A DNA stretch of 63,332 bases from Bacteroidota bacterium (GTDB taxonomy: Bacteria; Bacteroidota; Bacteroidia; Chitinophagales; Chitinophagaceae), in the NCBI GenBank assembly GCA_013286315.1, contig JABDFX010000010.1, positions 1 through 63,332 of the forward strand, given 5' to 3'. Numbering within the stretch: the first letter of the stretch is position 1; each line of letters begins with the position of its first letter. The position numbers and the translations under genes are program-made. Under the pieces are notes generated by a model that made no database searches, was not told where the DNA came from, and was given only the letters and a program-made list of their open reading frames with translations. Positions 28,099-35,670 of this stretch are shown one piece after another.

Positions 28099-29141
28099 GG
28101 CATCTCAAGATTTAATTTTACTGCATGAATACTGCCGTTATCTTCAATGGACAAATCATATTTCTTGGGATAGAGAAGATTTAATCTGTTTTTCACATTT
28201 GCCAATCCGATTCCGGAGCTTACATCTTTCGAATGATTGGCGCGGTTGTAATTATTGCTCACAGAAAAATACAATTTATTATCCCGCAGCGCGAGTGAAA
28301 TTTTTATAAACGGATCGGGTACCATACCGATCCCGTGTTTGAACGCATTTTCCACAAAAGGCAATAAAAGCATGGGCTCGATATAACAATCAGGTTCATG
28401 CTCCTCTACGTCCAAAAACAAATTAAGGTCCTCACCGAAACGCAGATGCTGGAGTTCGATATAACTTCTCAAGTAAGAGATCTCCTGGCTGAGCAGAAAT
28501 TTATCTTTGTTAGCATCATAGAGCATGTACCTGAGCAGATCGGAAAGTTTTAAGAGGGAGGGCTCCAGGAGCTCAGACTTTTGTCTTGCCAGCGCAACCA
28601 TATTGGTCATCATATTAAACAGAAAATGCGGGCTGACCTGCGAACGCAGAAACCGGAGCTCTGATACCAATTGTTCGGACCTTCGCTCCTTTTCCAGTTT
28701 CTCCGCCCGCGTCCGGTCCGTAATATACCGGAAGATAAAACTGGCCAACAGAAAAGGAACTGGCGGGAAAAACAGAATCCGGTTATTTAATGGGGTCAGA
28801 ATAAATTCCGGAAATACCCATTTAACAACGCCGAGTTTTGCATAATAAGAACAGGCCAGGATGATTCCAATGGCCAGCAAATACAGCCACCAGGTCCGCC
28901 TGTTAAACAGTTTGGGATAAAGGAAGTAAGCGTTCAGGTAGAATAACCCGATTTGATAGATATTGGTTACGGGAAAATAATATTCCGGCAGGCCGGTGTT
29001 AATCGTGAAATTGCGGAAAATGAACAATGGAATGATCAGCAGGGATGCCCATATGATGAGATGGATGCCGGGAGCTATATATTTCTGGGGTATCTGGAAC
29101 ATACTCATTTCTTCCCTGTAAAAATAGGTTGCCTTATCCAT
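28092..29141 (-). CDS. LytS-type sensor histidine kinase
   Basis: This is a 349-aa membrane kinase of the His_kinase (PF06580) group. Four hydrophobic segments fill residues 25-140. The phospho-acceptor motif QVSPHFLFNMM has His 172. The ATP-binding part shows LLLPFVENAFKHGIG and the G box GIGLANVKNRL. The C-terminus overlaps the start of the response regulator, a standard coupling for this class. A start at Met 13 is also possible. Confidence 0.92.
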   Translation of the reverse strand: MDKATYFYREEMSMFQIPQKYIAPGIHLIIWASLLIIPLFIFRNFTINTGLPEYYFPVTNIYQIGLFYLNAYFLYPKLFNRRTWWLYLLAIGIILACSYYAKLGVVKWVFPEFILTPLNNRILFFPPVPFLLASFIFRYITDRTRAEKLEKERRSEQLVSELRFLRSQVSPHFLFNMMTNMVALARQKSELLEPSLLKLSDLLRYMLYDANKDKFLLSQEISYLRSYIELQHLRFGEDLNLFLDVEEHEPDCYIEPMLLLPFVENAFKHGIGMVPDPFIKISLALRDNKLYFSVSNNYNRANHSKDVSSGIGLANVKNRLNLLYPKKYDLSIEDNGSIHAVKLNLEMPC

Positions 29142-29255
29142 CCGTTCAAAGAGTGGCTATGAAAGCCCTGATTGTGTCTGCCAGAAGGTGGCATGTGTCT
29201 ATGACCTCAAAAAGCGGAATGCCTAACGGGGAACGCTTCGTTCATTTCAATTTTA

Positions 29256-29459
29256 TTAATCAATTGATATCAATTTATGAATACCGTTAAACTCGTACCT
29301 TATCCAACGCTTAACCTCACCTCTATTGTTATAATATGGTAATTTGAAATTTACAATTGACGTGGAATCGGTTAAGGTAATATCGCCCTTAAAATTACTT
29401 TGTGCCGAATAACCCTTTTCGTAGACAAGCCTCACACTATTTATCGAAAGTACCGCCAT
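29256..29459 (-). CDS. Possible small protein after the DUF3857 gene
   Basis: This 67-codon ORF starts 9 bases downstream of the DUF3857 gene stop on the same strand. The product is strand-rich and hydrophilic (FKGDITLTDSTSIVNFKLPY, then WIRYEFNGIHKLISID) and has no signal or known motif. It could be a genuine tail gene of the operon or a relic. Spacing and codon use make it plausible, nothing more. Confidence 0.35.
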   Translation of the reverse strand: MAVLSINSVRLVYEKGYSAQSNFKGDITLTDSTSIVNFKLPYYNNRGEVKRWIRYEFNGIHKLISID

Positions 29460-29468
29460 CGAGGGATA

Positions 29469-31481
29469 TCACTTTTGTTTTCTGAACACGATTTGCTCGT
29501 TTTCTTTTTTTATGATTTGATCGAAGAATTCCCGCAGATTCCCATATTCTTCTGTGGTAAAGAAAGTCTTGTCAAGTTTCATCCGCATCTGAAGTTGTAT
29601 GTTATCTCCGTTTTTTTCCAGTATGTATTCAAAATAGCCATCTTTATCATTTAGACTGATCTTTTGGGAGGCAGGCATTTCATCAATCGTATACCCTTTT
29701 GGAATGTCCAGAGACAACAAATAAATGTTATCCATCCGATAAGGCATTTCAATTATATATTTCCGATTGATCTCACTGAACGGATTTTTTTCGAAATAAG
29801 AGAAGATCACCGGACTAACATACAACAAATTCGCTTTGGCCGAATCCGTAAAATCGATGTCGGAACTGATGGTTAATGGTTTATCCGGATCTTTCAGGTC
29901 AAGGACCTCTTCATTAGAAAGACGGGTTATGTGATTTTTGATTTTTGAATTTAGGAATTTGTCCAAAGAGGTTTCCTTTATTTCCTCTCTCGATTTGTAC
30001 GACATCTGAGAACCGCAGTTTAAAGTGAGGTTTCCGGATAAAACTCCCTTATCATCTGTAGTCATGATTACATTTGTCCGATTTTTTTCGATCAGGGAAT
30101 CGGGAATAAGTGAAATAAATCTGCCTTTTTTTGTGTCGAGGGTCACAGCCCCGCCATTATAACAATAGGCAGGCAATCTCCCATAGGCATTCAGAGGCTG
30201 ACTCGCATCCAGCAATACCTGCCTGCCATCTATGTCAGCAACGCATATCAGGTAGTTGTAGTCATTGGGCAGGGGATAGCTTAGATTGGCAACACCTTTA
30301 TCCACCGTTGCTAAAAGAGCTGGACAAGCTTCAATACGCATTTGTTTCAGCATAGCGGTCAACAGCAGATTCAGATCGGCCACATTTCCGTATTTGTCTT
30401 TGAACGTTTCTTTGAGTCTCTGACTCAGAAAATAGTCACTGTGTGATGTACACGCAAAATGGTCTCTGAGATATTTGAAAATCGCAATAGAAATCTCCTT
30501 TTTTGTCTGAAACCCTGTCGTTACCTGTTCCAGATCCTTTTTTAACCAGCCAAACCGATCATCCTCAAAGTCTTCGACGCCCTCTATAAAATAATAAATA
30601 TGACTGAATCCCTCCCAGCTGTCAGAGGAATAAAAATTATATGTTTGATAGTCGGTAAAGGTCCATCTATGCGACAGACTTAATTTGTCTTCATAATTTT
30701 TTATTGATTTTATATAGGGCTCGGGCGTAAGGCCGGGCTCGTTCTTTTTTATCCATTGGAAATGAATCAGCGGTGATTTAACCTGTAATAAAGGGTTGAC
30801 GGTTTCATGATTGACGGGTTCTATAGTTTGTTTAAAAAAACTGGAATCTCCCTGGTATTTTATGGAATACAGGTTTGCATTCGGGAGAATCAGATCGTAT
30901 TGGCTCCAAAGACAGGGATATTTATGCTGGAAACTCCAACTCAGGTCATGAATGACGTAAGAATATCGGCAGCTGTACATAACCTCAAAAATGGATCCTT
31001 CTTTTAGGGCCGGCATGGCGAATTTTACAGTAGCCCAATTCTTTCCTTGCTGCTGGATGATCACACTGGCACGATCGAGTTTCACTTCCTGAATGATGCC
31101 GTTGACACGATTATATGTTCTGCCTTCCAGCGATACCAGGCCCTCGTCCGGCAGCTTGATCATAATATTATGATAGGGAACCAGGGTACTCAGGTACAAT
31201 GTAAACTGCCCGGCATCAAGCCCGTTTTTATTGACAACTTTGATTCGTATAAATCTTTTTAAAAGTATATCATCGTCTCCCCCTTCATTTCTTTCAAATG
31301 TCCGCTTTCCTATATCAAATAGGACGATCGCATTGGCTCCGGAGTCGGATGCGTTTCCCTGGATATCAAAATCGGCCATGGTGATTTTTCCAGGCTGGAA
31401 ATCCGTTGAATCCTGTGCGTGGGCAATGTGTAGATAAATAAAAAGGCAGAATTGTAACAAGAATAAACACTTACTCTTCAT
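29469..31481 (-). CDS. DUF3857 / transglutaminase-like protein without catalytic Cys
   Basis: This is a 670-aa secreted protein (signal LLQFCLFIYLHIAHAQ). The N-terminal DUF3857 domain includes FIRIKVVNKNGLDAGQF and a KEGSIFEVMYSCRYSYVIHD segment. A transglutaminase-like domain and a C-terminal DUF2569-free beta domain follow. At the place of the catalytic Cys (GDCKD in active relatives) the sequence reads YGNVADLNLLLTAML, so the transglutaminase fold is probably non-catalytic. That is frequent in this Bacteroidota subfamily. The role is unknown, perhaps envelope protein binding. The homologue at 35671 keeps the triad. Confidence 0.8.
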   Translation of the reverse strand: MKSKCLFLLQFCLFIYLHIAHAQDSTDFQPGKITMADFDIQGNASDSGANAIVLFDIGKRTFERNEGGDDDILLKRFIRIKVVNKNGLDAGQFTLYLSTLVPYHNIMIKLPDEGLVSLEGRTYNRVNGIIQEVKLDRASVIIQQQGKNWATVKFAMPALKEGSIFEVMYSCRYSYVIHDLSWSFQHKYPCLWSQYDLILPNANLYSIKYQGDSSFFKQTIEPVNHETVNPLLQVKSPLIHFQWIKKNEPGLTPEPYIKSIKNYEDKLSLSHRWTFTDYQTYNFYSSDSWEGFSHIYYFIEGVEDFEDDRFGWLKKDLEQVTTGFQTKKEISIAIFKYLRDHFACTSHSDYFLSQRLKETFKDKYGNVADLNLLLTAMLKQMRIEACPALLATVDKGVANLSYPLPNDYNYLICVADIDGRQVLLDASQPLNAYGRLPAYCYNGGAVTLDTKKGRFISLIPDSLIEKNRTNVIMTTDDKGVLSGNLTLNCGSQMSYKSREEIKETSLDKFLNSKIKNHITRLSNEEVLDLKDPDKPLTISSDIDFTDSAKANLLYVSPVIFSYFEKNPFSEINRKYIIEMPYRMDNIYLLSLDIPKGYTIDEMPASQKISLNDKDGYFEYILEKNGDNIQLQMRMKLDKTFFTTEEYGNLREFFDQIIKKENEQIVFRKQK

Positions 31482-32106
31482 AAAGTACCCGTGGGTTAAT
31501 AGATAGATAATAACGCTTTTAAGGCTCCGGTATTTTAGTAATACAATAATATCAAACCTTTATGAGAAAAATCGCCTGCATTACGTTTTATAAAATTGAG
31601 CTAAGGGTTTTTACTTATCTCTCTTGATCTTTGTAAAATGAATGAAATCGCCTTGGGCCATTTGACTTACCTGACTTATTCAATTATTATTTGATTCTCA
31701 AACATATTTTTGAAAATCGATAAAGATTGTTCGTGAATGTCTTCACAACTATCTAACATAATGGCATGGAATATTCTTTTAATGCAAATCAAGACTTTCA
31801 CGTAAATAATTGATGAAGCGAAAAATTATATAGAATTTATCATACCTAATGGCATAAACAAATAAGGGAAAACTCTTATCCGGTACAGATAAAACCGTTG
31901 CCCTTTTTGAAACTATTATTTTAAATAAATATTGTCTTGATGTTAAATGGGATACACGTCTGTGCGTCCATGTGGAGAGTAATTGGGAAGACCGATGCAT
32001 CTGGAATTCACATGATCTGCGAAAGAAAGTTCGATAACGCTCGTGAGTATGTGGAGGAGCAAGGTAAAATCATAAAAGGATTAATTTTGATCTTAATCAA
32101 ACAAAC
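31482..32106. other. 625-base gap without recognisable gene
   Basis: This AT-rich intergenic stretch separates the DUF3857 gene from the HXXEE gene. I see no RNA gene, strong hairpin or repeat. A 73-codon minus-strand ORF (31779-32000) is unconvincing. A short 18-codon ORF after a promoter-like CTTTG near 31634 may be a trace of a lost gene. Confidence 0.5.
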
Positions 32107-32604
32107 ATGGCCATGTTGTTCCTAAGCATTCTGTTCTGGGCATTTTTCGCGTCATATGTCATTCACATCCTGGACGAAACCCTGCTCAATGGCGGCTTTG
32201 TTAAATGGATCTCGGATAATTTTTGGCCGACGTATAACGTCCGGATGTTCTTCTGGTTCAATGCCGCGTTTATCGTCGCGGTAGCAGTAAGCAATATTTT
32301 ATTTGACAGTTTTGGCGGCCATTGGGTTATCCTGCCAATAATCTTTATAGCTGGATTTGTCACTCATGTTCTGACTGTCCACTTATACTGGACCTTTCGT
32401 CTCAACAGCTATTCACCGGGCCTGGTCACGAGCCTGCTTTACGTGGTCATCTTTTATCTCCTGATTAAATATGGCCTCGGCGGCCATCTCATCAGTCGCA
32501 AGGATTTTACAATCGGAACTTTGGTGGGCATAGCAACGCTGGGCGCGTTCCTGACAGTGGGGCCTACGGTGCTATTCCCCAGAATCACCCGCCATCGTCA
32601 TTAG
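32107..32604 (+). CDS. HXXEE-domain integral membrane protein
   Basis: This is a 165-aa protein with about five membrane segments. Its N-terminal helix carries SYVIHILDETLLNGGF, which fits the HxxEE motif (here H-I-L-D-E) of a small uncharacterised membrane family. Further conserved His appear in THVLTVHLYWTF, at the position of the family's second motif. Members may bind metal or act as membrane hydrolases, but none is characterised to my knowledge. It stands alone. Confidence 0.72.
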   Translation: MAMLFLSILFWAFFASYVIHILDETLLNGGFVKWISDNFWPTYNVRMFFWFNAAFIVAVAVSNILFDSFGGHWVILPIIFIAGFVTHVLTVHLYWTFRLNSYSPGLVTSLLYVVIFYLLIKYGLGGHLISRKDFTIGTLVGIATLGAFLTVGPTVLFPRITRHRH

Positions 32605-32718
32605 TGTTTTATCATGGGTTATGTCTTTTGGCGGCAACACTAACCCTTTAGGAGTGAAGTTGAGCTATTCCGGATCAGGCGGTTGTTTTTTATTTAATTT
32701 AGTTCATATTACCTGGTT

Positions 32719-33129
32719 ATGAAGTTGGCCGTTCTCTTGTCTGTCACTCTTTGCTCAGCCACTTTATCTTATTGCCAAACCTGGAAGCGAACCGGAGTTG
32801 AGAATATGGGGCGGGAGATATTTTACAATCCGGAGAATATTACGATTCAGGATATAAGCCAACATAAAAATGTAATAAAGGCCTGGTTTAAGGAAATATT
32901 CGTCAACCAAAATGTGTCAGGCGCTATATTTTCTTCCGGATATACTTTGACGTTCTGCGCTTTCGATTGTAACGAAAAGACATGGTCCATCAATGAACTG
33001 ATTTTCTGCAAACCATCGGGAGAGGTCATTCAGGATTATACTTATGAGTTTGACTGGAGAGAAGTACCTCCCGGATCTCCCATGGCATTATTGTCTTTTT
33101 TTATTTGCAATAAATATTCCGGAAAATAA
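32719..33129 (+). CDS. Small secreted protein, possibly surface-adhesin-E-like
   Basis: This is a 136-aa protein with signal peptide MKLAVLLSVTLCSATLSYC. The mature part is beta-rich: MGREIFYNPENITIQD, then NVIKAWFKEIF and TFCAFDCNEKTWSINELIFC, ending with DWREVPPGSP. The order 'enzyme-like tyrosine strand, V-K-x-W-x-K, C-x-x-x, W-x-I-x-E' resembles the small adhesin-E-like fold seen in many Gram-negatives. That is a pattern-level match only. Confidence 0.5.
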   Translation: MKLAVLLSVTLCSATLSYCQTWKRTGVENMGREIFYNPENITIQDISQHKNVIKAWFKEIFVNQNVSGAIFSSGYTLTFCAFDCNEKTWSINELIFCKPSGEVIQDYTYEFDWREVPPGSPMALLSFFICNKYSGK

Positions 33130-33170
33130 AGATTCGCCGTATTTACAGCATATACCTTCTACGGAGGTAA

Positions 33171-33335
33171 AAGCAAGGATACTTATCCGGTAGATTTATT
33201 ATTGAATGTGATACCCAGGAAGAAATTGATCACGATTGGGAAAAATTAGGTGAAGGCGGTAAATATGAAAAAATTACTTTTACAATGCGTAATTTCAAAT
33301 ATGGCTTTAGTCTTCAACAGCGATCAGAACCATAA
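33171..33335 (+). pseudogene. VOC/PhnB-like gene remnant
   Basis: A 54-codon stretch opens after a stop and lacks a start. It encodes FIIECDTQEEIDHDWEKL, then GEGGKYEKITFTMRNFKYGF and SLQQRSEP. The phrase C-D-T-Q-E-E-I-D-x-x-W-E-K-L-x-E-G-G is the second-module signature of PhnB-like VOC proteins, and the closing FKYGFSLQ resembles their YGVSWQ ending. The upstream half is missing. It overlaps the first 70 or so bases of the AraC-type ORF in another frame. Confidence 0.55.
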
Positions 33336-34275
33336 AACAGTCTATCACAATCCGATTTCTGCCAACGATCTCAATGATGTGGGATTAACGGAAAGCCGGG
33401 AATCCATGTTGCTGGATACAGCTTTAATGAACATACAGAACTGGTGCTTTGATGGCTTTCGTATGGCCCGGTTTAACTTGGAACAAAAGGAGGAAACCTC
33501 ATACGAAATATATAATAATATTGATGCAGTTAAAATATATTTTAACCGGCAAGGTCGTCATCATTCCAATTATCAACAATTATCGAAAAGCATTATACTC
33601 CGGGGTGGACAATGTAATATGTTATATTCCGATGAGTTGGACACCAGCGTAACACATATTGATAATCACTCAGAAATATTTACCCTTCAGTTAACTCGGG
33701 AATGTTTTATTGACCTACTGGACCAGGGTGGTATTGAACTGGATCTGTTTGGTGGAAATTTGGTCAGAAAACAACCTGCTCTGGTTTCTGGTCAATGGCT
33801 TACAGTCAATGCCTCAATGGATAAGTGCATTAGCGATATATTAAATTGCCCGTTTCGGCAGGAGATGAAAAAACTCTATATGAACTCAAAAGCAATAGAG
33901 TTGTTTGTACTATTCGCCCATAAAATTGATGAGAGAAAAGAACCGGATTTGCCCATAAGGAATCCGGCAGACACGGAAAAACTCTATTTCGCTAAAGATT
34001 GGCTGGTTCAGAACTATGCCAATCCAAATTCTATTACCTCACTCTCCAAAATATGCGGTTTGAATGAATTCAAGCTGAAGCAGGGGTTTAAGTCATTATT
34101 TAATAGTTCCGTAATAGATTTTCTAATCAATTATAGACTCGAAAAAGCCCAGGAGCTTTTATTGAATACCAAAAAGAATATTTCGGAAGTAGCCTATGAA
34201 ACGGGATATACTTCCCCCGCTTATTTTGGAAAAGCTTTTAAAAAGAAATACGGCTATAGTCCCCGACATCTATAA
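33265..34275 (+). CDS. AraC-family transcriptional regulator
   Basis: This is a regulator of up to 336 aa. The C-terminal 85 residues form a double helix-turn-helix: SITSLSKICGLNEFKLKQGF and NISEVAYETGYTSPAYFGKA, then FKKKYGYSPRHL. The N-terminal part resembles the sensor half of PchR-like AraC proteins (FNRQGRHHSNYQQLSK, then EIFTLQLTRECFIDLL), which respond to siderophores or other small molecules. The start is uncertain: ATGs at 33265 and 33301 lie inside the VOC remnant, and the ATG at 33406 is outside it, so the first 47 codons may not be translated. Confidence 0.83.
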   Translation: MKKLLLQCVISNMALVFNSDQNHKTVYHNPISANDLNDVGLTESRESMLLDTALMNIQNWCFDGFRMARFNLEQKEETSYEIYNNIDAVKIYFNRQGRHHSNYQQLSKSIILRGGQCNMLYSDELDTSVTHIDNHSEIFTLQLTRECFIDLLDQGGIELDLFGGNLVRKQPALVSGQWLTVNASMDKCISDILNCPFRQEMKKLYMNSKAIELFVLFAHKIDERKEPDLPIRNPADTEKLYFAKDWLVQNYANPNSITSLSKICGLNEFKLKQGFKSLFNSSVIDFLINYRLEKAQELLLNTKKNISEVAYETGYTSPAYFGKAFKKKYGYSPRHL

Positions 34276-34403
34276 CCACCTTCTCATTCCCGATTTTACT
34301 ATTTTCTATCCTGATTGTGCTATTTGAGTTGGTGAAAATAAATCAGCTTTAACCAGATATGGAATTTCTAAGCCCTCTTTAACAGGCAGAATATCTGGTA
34401 AAT

Positions 34404-35489
34404 ATGAAAATTATAATTATTATTTTAATTTGTTTGATAAATTTCTTTGCTATCCGCGGAGAATCCGGCCATCAGTCAAATAAACGAGATGGGCCAGTTC
34501 TCCTTCATTTTGACTCTGGGATATCTACCGGCAAATTATTACATACCATACCCGCTTCCGTGCGGCAAAAAGGGGATCAATATACGGAGGGTGGACACTG
34601 GTTGATACTTTGGAATTTCGTAAATGCTGCTTTGATAATATGGATATTTCTATTTCAAGGATTATCGTCTTACATTAAAAGCATTTCAGGTAGCATAGTA
34701 AGTCAGGATTTGAGCAACTCAGTATACCTGGCTCTCTATTTTATTGCGGATTATCTCCTGTCTCTACCTCTAAATATTTACCAGCATTTCACCCGTGAGA
34801 AACAATATGGATTTTTAAATCAAAACTTTATACAATGGATGTCGGGGGATCTGTCGAGGTTTATGATTGAACTTGCGATCTTAGTTCCGGTATTCCTATT
34901 GGGTTATACCTATTTACGTAAAATAAAGAGAAACGTGATGATGCAAGTAGTTGCCATTTTCATAGCATCTGTAAGCGGCGTTATGTTTTTGAATCCGGTT
35001 TTTAGCAAAGCTGCCTTAATAAGAGCGAGGACGCTCTATTCCCCAGGTTTTCTTTTAAAAATTAATTTAGAATATATACTACTAATGTTATTGGGATTCA
35101 TATTTGTCAGTTGGGCATTGAATGAATTTATCCTGAAATATGGCAAACGAGTCAAGCTTGCAAATATCAGGGATATAACCAATGTTCCCCTTCTCGTCTT
35201 CCTGGTAACCTGTTATCTTTTCATCATAACTCCCATCAGCAATACGATCAAACGGAACGCTGAATCGGAAGCGGATATCTATGAATTGAAAATTACAAGA
35301 AAACCCGACGTGTTTGCATTATCGGTCATAAAATCAGCGGATCATGATAAAATGGATCCGGGATATTGGGAAGAGGCATTCTTTTTTGACCATCCCAGTA
35401 TAAAGCAAAGGATTATAAGCGCAATGAAATGGAAAACTGAAAATTTAATATTTCTTCCTTTATTTAGTATTAAAGGATTTAGTTGCTAA
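34404..35489 (+). CDS. Ste24-like M48 homologue lacking the HEXXH segment
   Basis: This is a 361-aa polytopic membrane protein. Residues 105-200 match the Peptidase_M48 N-terminal domain (YFIADYLLSLPLNIYQHF, then REKQYGFLNQ). Residues 285-336 match the end of the peptidase, including EADIYEL (Glu 289 aligns with the third zinc ligand) and FFDHPSIKQRI. Between MFLNPVF (about 194-200) and the following membrane helix the whole soluble segment that should carry HEXXH is absent. The zinc site cannot form, so CAAX-protease-type activity is not expected. The frame is clean, so it may be a maintained pseudo-protease. It precedes the DUF3857 gene by 181 bases. Confidence 0.72.
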   Translation: MKIIIIILICLINFFAIRGESGHQSNKRDGPVLLHFDSGISTGKLLHTIPASVRQKGDQYTEGGHWLILWNFVNAALIIWIFLFQGLSSYIKSISGSIVSQDLSNSVYLALYFIADYLLSLPLNIYQHFTREKQYGFLNQNFIQWMSGDLSRFMIELAILVPVFLLGYTYLRKIKRNVMMQVVAIFIASVSGVMFLNPVFSKAALIRARTLYSPGFLLKINLEYILLMLLGFIFVSWALNEFILKYGKRVKLANIRDITNVPLLVFLVTCYLFIITPISNTIKRNAESEADIYELKITRKPDVFALSVIKSADHDKMDPGYWEEAFFFDHPSIKQRIISAMKWKTENLIFLPLFSIKGFSC

Positions 35490-35670
35490 GTACTCCATTG
35501 TGAAAAACTTGAAATATTTTCACTGGTTATTGGAAGGAAATTCCCTGACTCTATAGTGCTCATTGCAATTGAACCATTTATAAACGTATGGGTGGTTAGA
35601 CTTCATTGTCAATTGGTTACAATATCAGGCTAAGTATTTACCCTTATGTGAAAAATGGAACTTATTAATT

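Noticed and set aside
31779-32000. 73-codon minus-strand ORF
   Set aside because: No motif, no context, and composition like AT-rich intergenic DNA.
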